Shown here: positions 46,239 to 53,543 of the stretch, one piece after another
Position numbering within the stretch: the stretch's first letter is position 1
Layout: each line of letters opens with the position of its first letter
NCBI GenBank assembly: GCA_902593445.1
Contig: CACJIJ010000004.1
Coordinates: 1-53,543 of the forward strand
DNA length: 53,543 nucleotides
Reading direction: 5' to 3'
From: an uncultured Pelagibacteraceae bacterium
GTDB lineage: Bacteria; Pseudomonadota; Alphaproteobacteria; Pelagibacterales; Pelagibacteraceae
Program-made: the position numbers and the translations under genes
The notes under the pieces: generated by a model
Told to the model about the DNA's origin: nothing
Database searches by the model: none
The model's input: only the letters and a program-made list of their open reading frames with translations

Positions 46239-47368
46239 AAAAAATATTTATTCTTACTGGTGAGCCATCAGGCGATAAATTAGCTTCAACTGTTATTTCA
46301 AAATTAAGATCTCAAAATTCTGATATTGAATATTTATGTGTTGGCGGAAATCATTTGAAAAAATTAGGGATTAAATCAATTTTTAATCTTAATGAGATTA
46401 CGTATCTAGGTTTTACAAGTATTTTGCTAAATATATTTAAAATTAGAAAAAAAATTAATCAAGCAGTAAGTGAAATAATAAAATTTAATCCTGACGTACT
46501 ATTTTCTGTAGATAGTCCCGATTTTACTATGAGAGTTGCCGAGAGAGTAAAAAAAATTAATACTAACATCAAAACAATTCACTATGTGGCTCCACAAGTT
46601 TGGATTTGGAGAAAAAATAGAGTGAAAAAAATAAAAAAATTTATTGATCATATTCTTTTATTATTTGACTTTGAAAAAAAATATTTTGATGAAGAAAATA
46701 TAAATAATACTTTTGTTGGACATCCATTAATTGAAAATAATGATGATAATAAAAAAATTATCGAAAATATAATTCCCAAAGATAAAAAAATTATATCCAT
46801 TTTCCCAGGAAGTAGAAAATCTGAGACAGATGTTTTACTAAAAATTTTAATTGATTTTATAAAACTTATGAATATCAGACATAATGAATTCTATTTTTAC
46901 TTTCATGCCACCGATGAAAATAAAAATTTAATTTTATCAGAAATTAAAAAATTAAATTTTGAAAATGTTGATGTAGTGTCAGACGAAAGTATTAAATCTA
47001 AAATTTTATCCAATTCTATTTTTGCTGTATCTAAATCAGGTACAATTTCATTACAAATTTCTAGCTCAAATATACCGTCAATAATTATTTATAAACTTAG
47101 TTTTATAAATTTTATGATATTTAAAATGTTAGTTAATGTTAAATTTGCAAATATTATTAATATAATTAATAATCGTGAAGTTATCCCTGAACTGTTACAA
47201 AATGAATGTAACGCCAACGAAATCTACAGATCTGTAATTTATCTTTTAAAAAATCCAGATCTTCTTAAAAAACAATTATCTGTTTGTTCAAAAACATTAG
47301 AGGGAATTAGATCCAAAACTTCTTCTTCTGAAGAGGCTGCTTTAGTTTTAAGAAGTTATCTTAGCTAA
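46235..47368 (+). CDS. lpxB: Lipid-A-disaccharide synthase
   Basis: A 377-residue GT19 glycosyltransferase that joins lipid X and UDP-diacylglucosamine. TGEPSGDKLA at residues 8-17 matches the GE(A/P)SGD motif; VDSPDFTMR, YVAPQVWIWR and the downstream FPGSRKSE are conserved. Length is normal. It is the last gene of the cluster and overlaps the convergent gltX gene by 21 nt, with no visible terminator between them. Confidence 0.95.
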   Translation: MKKIFILTGEPSGDKLASTVISKLRSQNSDIEYLCVGGNHLKKLGIKSIFNLNEITYLGFTSILLNIFKIRKKINQAVSEIIKFNPDVLFSVDSPDFTMRVAERVKKINTNIKTIHYVAPQVWIWRKNRVKKIKKFIDHILLLFDFEKKYFDEENINNTFVGHPLIENNDDNKKIIENIIPKDKKIISIFPGSRKSETDVLLKILIDFIKLMNIRHNEFYFYFHATDENKNLILSEIKKLNFENVDVVSDESIKSKILSNSIFAVSKSGTISLQISSSNIPSIIIYKLSFINFMIFKMLVNVKFANIINIINNREVIPELLQNECNANEIYRSVIYLLKNPDLLKKQLSVCSKTLEGIRSKTSSSEEAALVLRSYLS

Positions 47369-48748
47369 CCTTTTTAAAGATTCTTCTTTACCTAAAGCTA
47401 TAACTATATCATATAATCCAGGACCAAATTTTGATCCTGTTAAGGCAATTCGTATAGGCTGACCAACTCCTTTAAAGTTTATTTCATTTGTTTTTATTAA
47501 ATTATTAACCAAGGGTTCTAAATTCTCTTTATTTAACTCTTTTATTGACGAAAGTTTATTACTAAATTCATCAATAATTTTTTTAGCTTTATCATCAATT
47601 AATTTTAAATCATCTTTATTAAATTTAATTTCATCATTAAGTATAAATTTTGCATTATTATAAATGTCTTCTAAAGTTTTGGCCTTATTTTTTAAAAATG
47701 ATAATGAGGATTTAACTTTTGTCTCTTTATGATTTTGAATTTTTTCTTTATATATTTCACAATATTCAATTAGATTTTTATAAAGATCTTTCTCATTTAT
47801 TGTTTTTATGTAGTACTCATTCATAGACAATATTCTACTCATATCTAATTTTGATGGTGATTTACCAATTCCTTCTAAATTAAAGCAATGGATACTTTCC
47901 TCTAAGTTAAATATTTCTTTATCTTGATATGACCAACCCAGTCTAAGCAGGTAATTTCTTAAAGCATCGGGCATAATACCTATTTTTGAGTAATCATCCA
48001 AAGTTGAGGCATTATCTCTTTTTGATAATTTTTTACCTTCAATAGTATGAATTAATGGTATATGTGCAAATTCTGGAACATCCCAACCCATTGCTTGGTA
48101 TATTTGTATTTGTTTAAAGGTATTTATCTTATGATCATCTCCTCTAATTATGTGAGTCATTCCCATTTGATGATCGTCAACAGTTGCAGACAAGTTGTAA
48201 GTTGGAGTTCCGTCATTTCTTAAAATTATAAAGTCTTCAATTGTATTATTTTCAATTTCAACATTTCCTTGAACTAGATCTTTAACTTGAGAATTTCCTT
48301 CTATTTTACTTTTAAATCTAATTACAGGTTTTATATCTTTGGGAGCATCTTTTTCGTCAGTATCTCTCCATTTTCTATTATAAATATAGGGCATCTTTTT
48401 TTGCCTAGCCCTTTTTTTTTGCTCCTCAATCTCTTCTGCAGAGCAGTAGCATTTATATGCATTCCCATTTTTTAATAATTCATTAGCAATCTTAATGTGA
48501 TCTTCTATTTTTTGTGACTGAATATACTCTTCACCATCATGTTCAATTCCTATCCATTTTAATGATTTAATAATTTGTACTTTATGCTCCTCTTTGGATC
48601 TTTCTTTATCGGTATCTTCAATTCTTAAGTGAAATGTTCCTTTTTTATTTTTAGAGAACAACCAATTAAATAAGGCAGTTCTAACCCCTCCAATGTGAAG
48701 AGCTCCAGTAGGAGACGGCGCAAAACGTGTTGCTACTTTAGACATCAA
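47348..48748 (-). CDS. gltX: Glutamyl-tRNA synthetase
   Basis: A 466-residue class I synthetase. The HIGH-type motif is FAPSPTGALHIGG (residues 9-21) and the KMSKS-type motif is KKLSKRDN. Whether it also charges tRNA-Gln cannot be judged here, although many alphaproteobacteria use such an enzyme with GatCAB. It starts 19 nt after lexA on the same strand, a usual alphaproteobacterial pairing, so SOS induction could reach it. It overlaps lpxB by 21 nt at the 3' end. Confidence 0.96.
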   Translation of the reverse strand: MMSKVATRFAPSPTGALHIGGVRTALFNWLFSKNKKGTFHLRIEDTDKERSKEEHKVQIIKSLKWIGIEHDGEEYIQSQKIEDHIKIANELLKNGNAYKCYCSAEEIEEQKKRARQKKMPYIYNRKWRDTDEKDAPKDIKPVIRFKSKIEGNSQVKDLVQGNVEIENNTIEDFIILRNDGTPTYNLSATVDDHQMGMTHIIRGDDHKINTFKQIQIYQAMGWDVPEFAHIPLIHTIEGKKLSKRDNASTLDDYSKIGIMPDALRNYLLRLGWSYQDKEIFNLEESIHCFNLEGIGKSPSKLDMSRILSMNEYYIKTINEKDLYKNLIEYCEIYKEKIQNHKETKVKSSLSFLKNKAKTLEDIYNNAKFILNDEIKFNKDDLKLIDDKAKKIIDEFSNKLSSIKELNKENLEPLVNNLIKTNEINFKGVGQPIRIALTGSKFGPGLYDIVIALGKEESLKRLAKITS

Positions 48749-48767
48749 TGTTGTTTAGACTATTTTT

Positions 48768-49445
48768 TTAGAAGTTTCTATATAAAGATACTAAAACTCC
48801 TTGAACTTTTACTCTATCAGGTCCAAAAATCTTAGTTTCATAGTTTCTATTAGCACTTTCAAGTGCTACAACTTTACCTTTTTTACGAATTCTTTTTAAC
48901 ATTGCCTCGTGCTCGTCAATCAAAGCAACGACAATTTTTCCATTATCAGCGGTGTCAGTTCTTTTTATGATCACTGTATCACCTTCATGAATACCCGCAT
49001 CTATCATTGAGTCACCCTGAACTTTCAATCCAAAATAATCACCATTTTTTTCTAAATTATTTGGTAGTGGAATTCTAGATACTTCATTCTGTATTGCTTC
49101 AACTGGCGTTCCTGCAGCAATTTTTCCAAGAACTGGCACTTCTACTTCATCTGAAGTAGTTTGCTCCTCATCTAGTCCACCTTTAATAACACTTGGGGAA
49201 AAACTATTATAAATATCATTAGCAGAAGCTGTTTCAGGTAATTTAATTACCTCTAAAGCTCTTGCTTTATGAGCTAATCTTTTTATAAAACCTCTTTCCT
49301 CTAAAGCACTAATTAATCTGTGAATTCCTGATTTAGATTTTAAATTAAGAGATTGCTTCATCTCTTCATAAGAAGGAGATACACCAGAATTTCTTAACTT
49401 CTTGTTTATAAATAAAAGTAGGTTTTTTTGTTTTTTAGTAAGCAT
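48768..49445 (-). CDS. lexA: LexA repressor (SOS regulator)
   Basis: A 225-residue transcriptional repressor with an N-terminal winged helix-turn-helix (residues 1-65, including SPSYEEMKQSLNLKS) and a C-terminal self-cleaving S24 peptidase domain. The cleavage site is Ala111-Gly112 in GKIAAGTP, and the catalytic pair is Ser146 (QGDSMIDAGI) and Lys184 (AMLKRIRKK). The linker of about 40 residues is longer than in E. coli, as in other alphaproteobacteria. A GTTC-N7-GTTC box 25 nt upstream indicates autoregulation. Confidence 0.96.
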   Translation of the reverse strand: MLTKKQKNLLLFINKKLRNSGVSPSYEEMKQSLNLKSKSGIHRLISALEERGFIKRLAHKARALEVIKLPETASANDIYNSFSPSVIKGGLDEEQTTSDEVEVPVLGKIAAGTPVEAIQNEVSRIPLPNNLEKNGDYFGLKVQGDSMIDAGIHEGDTVIIKRTDTADNGKIVVALIDEHEAMLKRIRKKGKVVALESANRNYETKIFGPDRVKVQGVLVSLYRNF

Positions 49446-49469
49446 AAGAACAAATATCGTACAAATAAT

Positions 49470-49484
49470 GTTCTATAAAAGTTC
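49470..49484 (-). promoter_or_regulatory. SOS box (LexA operator) of lexA
   Basis: On the plus strand the sequence is GTTC-TATAAAA-GTTC, an exact match to the alphaproteobacterial LexA site GTTC-N7-GTTC (read on the lexA strand as GAAC-N7-GAAC). It lies 25-39 nt before the lexA start codon and overlaps AT-rich -10-like sequence, the right place to block transcription. A third GAAC half-site is at 49448-49451. Confidence 0.85.
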
Positions 49485-49502
49485 TTTTAAATAAACAACA
49501 CT

Positions 49503-49532
49503 AAAAAAAACAAGTAAATTAGGGCTTAATTT
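49503..49532 (-). terminator. Weak intrinsic terminator after trpC
   Basis: Read on the minus strand, AAATTA-AGCCC-TAATTT forms a 6-bp hairpin (49516-49532), then five bases, then eight Ts (49503-49510). It starts 2 nt after the trpC stop and would separate the trp operon from lexA. The stem is all A-T, so efficiency is uncertain. Confidence 0.5.
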
Positions 49533-49534
49533 GA

Positions 49535-50326
49535 CTATAAAACAGAAAAAATAGAATTTTTATCCAAATTTTTCAAAAGTGATTCACCAATCAAAAAAGT
49601 ATTTATTGATGTTTTGTTATTCAGTTCCAGCAACTCTTCTTTAGTCTTAATTCCACTTTCAGATATCAAAGGACCCTTATGATTTTTTAAAATATCGTAA
49701 ATATCATAGGTTGTATTTATATCGGTTTTAAGAGTTTTTAAATTTCTGTTGTTTATTCCAATTAATGCATCCTTAAAATTTAAAGCTTTTTTTGCTTCAT
49801 CCACTGTATGAACTTCAACTATAACAGACATATTATATTTCAAAGCCTCATCATATAATTCAGAAGCAAGTTCATCTGAAACACCAGCTAAAATAATTAA
49901 AATAGCATCTGCACCATAACTTTTTGCTAAAGGTATTTGAAATTTATCGATAAAAAAATCTTTACACAATATAGGTAAATTAATTTTATCTTTTATTTTA
50001 CTGATGTGAATTAAATTTCCTAAAAAATAATCTTCTTCAGTTAAAACTGAAAGACAGGTAGCTTTATTATTAAAATAAATTTTAGCAATATCTACAGGGT
50101 TATAATCATCAATTATTATACCTGCTGAGGGACTTGCTTTTTTAATTTCAGCAATAATTGAAGTTTTATTTTTTTTCATATTATTTTCTATTTTTTCTTT
50201 AAAATTGATATAGTTATTATTTTTATCAATTAATTCATACAAGGTTTTAAGCTCTAAAGTTTTTTTTAATTTATCAACTTTTTCAATTTTTTTTTGAATG
50301 ATGTTTTGAAGTATATTTTCAGACAT
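49535..50326 (-). CDS. trpC: Indole-3-glycerol phosphate synthase
   Basis: A 263-residue (beta/alpha)8-barrel enzyme of tryptophan synthesis. IAEIKKASPSAG near residues 59-70 carries the catalytic Lys, with LCKDFFID, VEVHTVDEA, IGINNRNLKT and ISESGIKT further on. It is a stand-alone TrpC without a fused TrpF, as usual in alphaproteobacteria. It overlaps trpD by 8 nt (ATGTCTGA) and is the last gene of the trpEGDC unit. Confidence 0.96.
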   Translation of the reverse strand: MSENILQNIIQKKIEKVDKLKKTLELKTLYELIDKNNNYINFKEKIENNMKKNKTSIIAEIKKASPSAGIIIDDYNPVDIAKIYFNNKATCLSVLTEEDYFLGNLIHISKIKDKINLPILCKDFFIDKFQIPLAKSYGADAILIILAGVSDELASELYDEALKYNMSVIVEVHTVDEAKKALNFKDALIGINNRNLKTLKTDINTTYDIYDILKNHKGPLISESGIKTKEELLELNNKTSINTFLIGESLLKNLDKNSIFSVL

Positions 50327-51311
50327 TTTGAATTTTTTCTAGATGTGAAAAAGTTTTTCCAGAAAGGATAAATTCTCTTGTGTGATTATAAGCTTCAGAA
50401 AAGTCAGAAAATTTTTCTCCAACAATTAAACCTGCTGCAGCATTTAAACTTACTGCTTTTGAAAAATCATTATCTACACCTTTAAATATTTCTATCATCT
50501 TATCTGCATTAAATTTTGCATCATAACCTACTAAATTTTTAAAATTATCTGCATTAACCCCTAAAGCATTTGGGTCTATTTTAATTTCAGATATTTGACC
50601 ATCTTTTAATTGAATAACATTAGTGTTTGCATATGGAGATATTTCATCTAATCCATCTTCACTGTTCACAATCCAAGCAAATTTTAAATTTAAATTTTTA
50701 AGCCCTTCTGCAAAAATTTTTAATAATTTTTTATCGAAAACACCAACAACTTGTCTCTTAACAAGAGCTGGATTACTTAATGGACCAATCATATTAAAAA
50801 TGGTTCTTTTTCCAATTTTCTTTCTCACAGGTCCAACAAATCTCATTGCACTATGGTAATTTGGTGCAAACATAAAACCAAAATTGTTAGTATTAATTTC
50901 TTTTTCAATATCCTTAGGTTCTAGGTTTATTTTAATTTTTAGAGCTTCTAAAACATCACCTGATCCACATTTTGAAGAAACAGCTTTATTGCCATGCTTA
51001 GCAACTTTAGTACCCATGCTGGCTAAAAGTAGGGCAGAGGCAGTTGAAATATTAAGAGTATTCATACCATCACCGCCAGTACCACACGTATCAATACAAT
51101 CACTTACATTTACTCGTTTTGACTTTTCTCTCAGAACAAAAACACCACCTGCTATTTCATCTGAAACTTCACCTTTTTCAGAGAGCAAAGTTAAAAAACC
51201 AAAAATTTCATCATCACTGGCCTTTCCAGTCATTAATATTTGAAAAGCAGCTTTACTTTCTTCGAAAGTTAAATCTTGTTTATCTTTAAGTTTTTCTAAA
51301 ATTTGATCCAT
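50319..51311 (-). CDS. trpD: Anthranilate phosphoribosyltransferase
   Basis: A 330-residue enzyme that joins anthranilate and PRPP. The glycine-rich PRPP motif DTCGTGGDGMNTLNISTA is at about residues 79-96, KHGNKAVSSKCGSGDVLEA at about 110-128, and NMIGPLSNP follows. Length is standard. It starts 4 nt after trpG and is separate from it, unlike the E. coli TrpGD fusion. Confidence 0.96.
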   Translation of the reverse strand: MDQILEKLKDKQDLTFEESKAAFQILMTGKASDDEIFGFLTLLSEKGEVSDEIAGGVFVLREKSKRVNVSDCIDTCGTGGDGMNTLNISTASALLLASMGTKVAKHGNKAVSSKCGSGDVLEALKIKINLEPKDIEKEINTNNFGFMFAPNYHSAMRFVGPVRKKIGKRTIFNMIGPLSNPALVKRQVVGVFDKKLLKIFAEGLKNLNLKFAWIVNSEDGLDEISPYANTNVIQLKDGQISEIKIDPNALGVNADNFKNLVGYDAKFNADKMIEIFKGVDNDFSKAVSLNAAAGLIVGEKFSDFSEAYNHTREFILSGKTFSHLEKIQNV

Positions 51312-51315
51312 AAAT

Positions 51316-51885
51316 TTAATTCTTAATAAAGTTTTTAAGAATTTTCATTCCAAACTTAGTTTTAATACTTTCGGGATGGAATTGTACACCATGAATATTA
51401 AATTTTTTATGTTGAACACCCATAATGACCCCATCTTCTGTCTCTGCTGTAATCTCTAACTCATTAGACAATGTTTTTTTATCAATTACCAAACTATGAT
51501 ATCTGGTAGCTTCAAAAGTGCTTGGAAGATTTTTAAGAATACCAATTTTTTTAGATTTTATGTTACTTGTTTTTCCATGCATTAGTTTTTTAGCTTGGAT
51601 AATCTTTGATCCAAAAACTTGCCCAATAATTTGATGACCTAAACAAACTCCTAAAAATGGTAATTCCTTATGTAAAGATTTTAAAATATTAATACAGTTT
51701 CCAGATTGATTTGGATTACCTGGACCAGGTGAAATCACTATTTTGTTGTATTTCTTTATTTTTATTTCTTTTGAATTGATTTTATCATTTCTAAAAACAT
51801 CAACTTTTACATTTAACGAAGAAATATAGTGATACAAATTAAAAGTAAAACTATCGTAATTATCTATTAATAATATTTTCATCAT
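51316..51885 (-). CDS. trpG: Anthranilate synthase component II (glutamine amidotransferase)
   Basis: A 189-residue class I amidotransferase that supplies ammonia to TrpE. The nucleophile Cys81 is in FLGVCLGHQ, with His170 and Glu172 in VQFHPES completing the triad. Two consecutive ATG codons (51885 and 51882) are possible starts; the first overlaps the trpE stop by 4 nt. It could also serve PabA function, a common double role, but the trp neighbours fix its main job. Confidence 0.95.
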   Translation of the reverse strand: MMKILLIDNYDSFTFNLYHYISSLNVKVDVFRNDKINSKEIKIKKYNKIVISPGPGNPNQSGNCINILKSLHKELPFLGVCLGHQIIGQVFGSKIIQAKKLMHGKTSNIKSKKIGILKNLPSTFEATRYHSLVIDKKTLSNELEITAETEDGVIMGVQHKKFNIHGVQFHPESIKTKFGMKILKNFIKN

Positions 51886-53342
51886 CTCAAAGCATTAATC
51901 AAAGCTCTAGCTTTATTAACTGTTTCCTCGTATTCGTTTTTAGGTTTACTATCTGCAACTATACCTGCACCAGCCTGAACATAGAATTTTTTATTTTTTA
52001 CGACAGCGGTTCTTAAAGCTATACAAGTGTCAAATTCACCATTAGCAGAAAAATATCCAATTCCACCAGCATAAACTTTTCTTTTTGATGTTTCTAATTC
52101 ATCTATAATTTCCATAGCACGGATTTTTGGAGCTCCAGAAACAGTACCCGCTGGAAATCCAGCTAAGAGTGATTTAAATTTTGAAAATTTTTTATTATAT
52201 TCCCCAACCACATTTGAAACTATATGCATAACATGAGAGTATCTCTCAATTATAAAGCTTTCGGTCACTTTTACAGAATTTATCTTTGATACTTTACCAG
52301 CATCATTTCTACCTAAATCAAGAAGCATCAAATGTTCTGAAAGTTCTTTTTTATCTTTAAGAAGATCTTTTTCATAAAACAAATCTTCTTTTTTAGTTTT
52401 GCCACGTGGCCTTGTTCCAGCAATTGGCCTTACAGTAATTTTATTATCCCTAAGTCTTACTAATATTTCAGGACTTGCTCCAATAATTTGAAAATCGTTA
52501 AAATTAAAAAAAAACATAAAAGGAGAGGGGTTAGTCACCCTAAGTTTTTTATAAATATCTAATGGTTTTTTCGTTAATTGTGCCTCAAATCTTTGGCTTA
52601 AAACAACCTGAAAAATATCTCCTAATTTTATATATTTTTTTGCTTTATTAACCATTGATAAAAATTTATTTTTTGATGTGTTAGATTTCACTTTTATATT
52701 TTTTGATTTTTTAATTATTTTTTCATCTATATTTTTAATTGATGATTGAATTTGCAATTTAAATAATTCCGATCTTATTTCATCAAATTTATTATTATAA
52801 TTTCTAATTTTTTCATCTTTAAAAACATTAGAAATAAAAAATATTTCTTTTTTGAAATTATCATGTATTACTAAAGTTCTTGGACGTAAAAGTCTAATGT
52901 CAGGAAGATTGAGATCATTTTTACAACTATTTGGAATTTTTTCTATATACCTAATAGAATCGTATGAAAAATAACCAGAAATTAATGAACAAATTTTAGG
53001 TAAATTTTTTGGTGTATCAAATTTGAAATCTTCTATAATTTTTTCAATTAAATTTTCAGGCTTATCATTGAGCTTAATTTTCTTATTTTTTTGAATTAAA
53101 TATGAGTTATTATTTTTAAATTCCCAAATTTTGTCAGGGTTTTTACCAAAAATTGTATATCTACCTTTTATTTTACCCTTTTCTACAGACTCAAATATAA
53201 AACTATTTTTTTCCTCTAGGAAATTATCTATTAAGTTTAATACTTCTTCATCATTTTTTACTTTTTTTGAGGTGTATATAATTTGATTTTTTTTGCTTCT
53301 GTGTCGAAACTTAAAATCTTTGAAGCTTCGATTAATTATCAT
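51882..53342 (-). CDS. trpE: Anthranilate synthase component I
   Basis: A 486-residue chorismate-utilising enzyme that makes anthranilate with TrpG. The N-terminal domain contains LISGYFSYDSIRYIE; the catalytic domain has FQVVLSQRFE, NPSPFMFFFN, RPIAGTRPRG, LLDLGRNDAG, AGFPAGTVSGAPK and QAGAGIVADS. The N-terminal part is unusually Lys/Asn-rich. Its ATG overlaps the stop of the upstream folding-factor gene (ATGA), so there is no room for a trp leader peptide or attenuator directly before it. Confidence 0.95.
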   Translation of the reverse strand: MIINRSFKDFKFRHRSKKNQIIYTSKKVKNDEEVLNLIDNFLEEKNSFIFESVEKGKIKGRYTIFGKNPDKIWEFKNNNSYLIQKNKKIKLNDKPENLIEKIIEDFKFDTPKNLPKICSLISGYFSYDSIRYIEKIPNSCKNDLNLPDIRLLRPRTLVIHDNFKKEIFFISNVFKDEKIRNYNNKFDEIRSELFKLQIQSSIKNIDEKIIKKSKNIKVKSNTSKNKFLSMVNKAKKYIKLGDIFQVVLSQRFEAQLTKKPLDIYKKLRVTNPSPFMFFFNFNDFQIIGASPEILVRLRDNKITVRPIAGTRPRGKTKKEDLFYEKDLLKDKKELSEHLMLLDLGRNDAGKVSKINSVKVTESFIIERYSHVMHIVSNVVGEYNKKFSKFKSLLAGFPAGTVSGAPKIRAMEIIDELETSKRKVYAGGIGYFSANGEFDTCIALRTAVVKNKKFYVQAGAGIVADSKPKNEYEETVNKARALINALR

Positions 53343-53543
53343 TTGAAATAATTTTTAACTCTATCAATAGTTTTTTGATTTAACTGAACTTCATATTTAC
53401 TAGTTAGCAATTGATCATAAGCAGCTAAAATACTCTTTCTTGTATTGGTAAATTCATTATTTACAAAATTCTTATAATCTTCATCTTCTTTGTTAAATTG
53501 ATTTTTATTGGAACCTGTTATTTTTACTAAATAAATTTTATTT
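53339..53543 (-). CDS. SurA/PpiD-like periplasmic folding factor, C-terminal end only
   Basis: The last 67 codons of a minus-strand gene are visible, ending in TGA at 53339-53341, which overlaps the trpE start. The peptide ends YDQLLTSKYEVQLNQKTIDR followed by VKNYFK, matching the C-terminus of alphaproteobacterial PpiD/SurA-like peptidyl-prolyl isomerases (AYL..L...Y.VEIN...ID). Such a gene directly before trpE is a frequent alphaproteobacterial arrangement. The catalytic parvulin domain lies outside the window, so the call rests on the tail and its neighbour. Confidence 0.7.
   Translation of the reverse strand, partial: NKIYLVKITGSNKNQFNKEDEDYKNFVNNEFTNTRKSILAAYDQLLTSKYEVQLNQKTIDRVKNYFK

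Noticed and set aside
1..53543. Mobile elements, prophage, CRISPR arrays, toxin-antitoxin or defence genes
   Set aside because: No transposase, integrase, phage, nuclease-system or repeat-spacer pattern was found on either strand; all sizeable ORFs are core or small hypothetical genes.

Overview
This 53.5 kb window is AT-rich (roughly 30% G+C by eye), almost free of spacer DNA, and carries alphaproteobacterial gene order throughout (tig-clpP-clpX-lon-tRNA-Val-tRNA-Asp-nuoA..N-birA-coaX-rnj-proS-lolC-lolD-dnaE; rpsB-tsf-frr-uppS-cdsA-dxr-bamA-skp-lpx; lexA next to gltX; trpEGDC behind a SurA/PpiD-like gene). Tiny spacers, Lys/Asn/Ile-rich proteins, very short accessory proteins and missing members of conserved clusters point to a streamlined marine SAR11 (Pelagibacterales) genome. 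This assignment is inferred from content, not from a search.

Layout. (1) 1-5235: a small-gene section: the 3' part of an NCS1 nucleobase permease, an SDR oxidoreductase, a DUF3047 exported protein, a YbgC-like thioesterase, a family 5 uracil-DNA glycosylase, an exported histidine phosphatase, a minus-strand trio (DUF1289 protein, 57-aa membrane protein, exported protein), and short ORFs of 40, 45 and 45 codons between them. (2) 5294-11305: tRNA-Leu(UAG) with its promoter, then trigger factor, ClpP, ClpX and Lon, a folding and proteolysis cluster. (3) 11306-11875: a spacer where many alphaproteobacteria carry the HU gene, then tRNA-Val(UAC) and tRNA-Asp(GUC). (4) 11876-35565: 22 same-strand genes with gaps of at most 13 nt: all 14 complex I subunits, then biotin ligase, pantothenate kinase, RNase J, a DUF1467 protein, ProS, the Lol lipoprotein exporter and DnaE. 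(5) 35566-47368: a structured rpsB leader, then 13 genes from translation (rpsB, tsf, frr) through isoprenoid and phospholipid steps (uppS, cdsA, dxr) to outer-membrane assembly (bamA, skp) and lipid A synthesis (fabZ, lpxD, lpxA, lpxI, lpxB). (6) 47348-53543, minus strand: a SurA/PpiD-like gene (3' end only), trpE-trpG-trpD-trpC with a weak terminator, then lexA behind a clear alphaproteobacterial SOS box, and gltX.

How it fits together: the genes are core housekeeping (respiration, proteostasis, envelope building, translation, tryptophan synthesis, SOS control). I see no mobile element, prophage, CRISPR array or defence island. The parts most worth a second look are regulatory or architectural: a predicted pseudoknot in the rpsB leader that covers the ribosome-binding region, the absence of pyrH, rseP and hupB from their usual slots, divergent genes whose start codons are 2 nt apart, a GTTC-N7-GTTC box at lexA, and several small ORFs, two of them predicted single-span membrane peptides.
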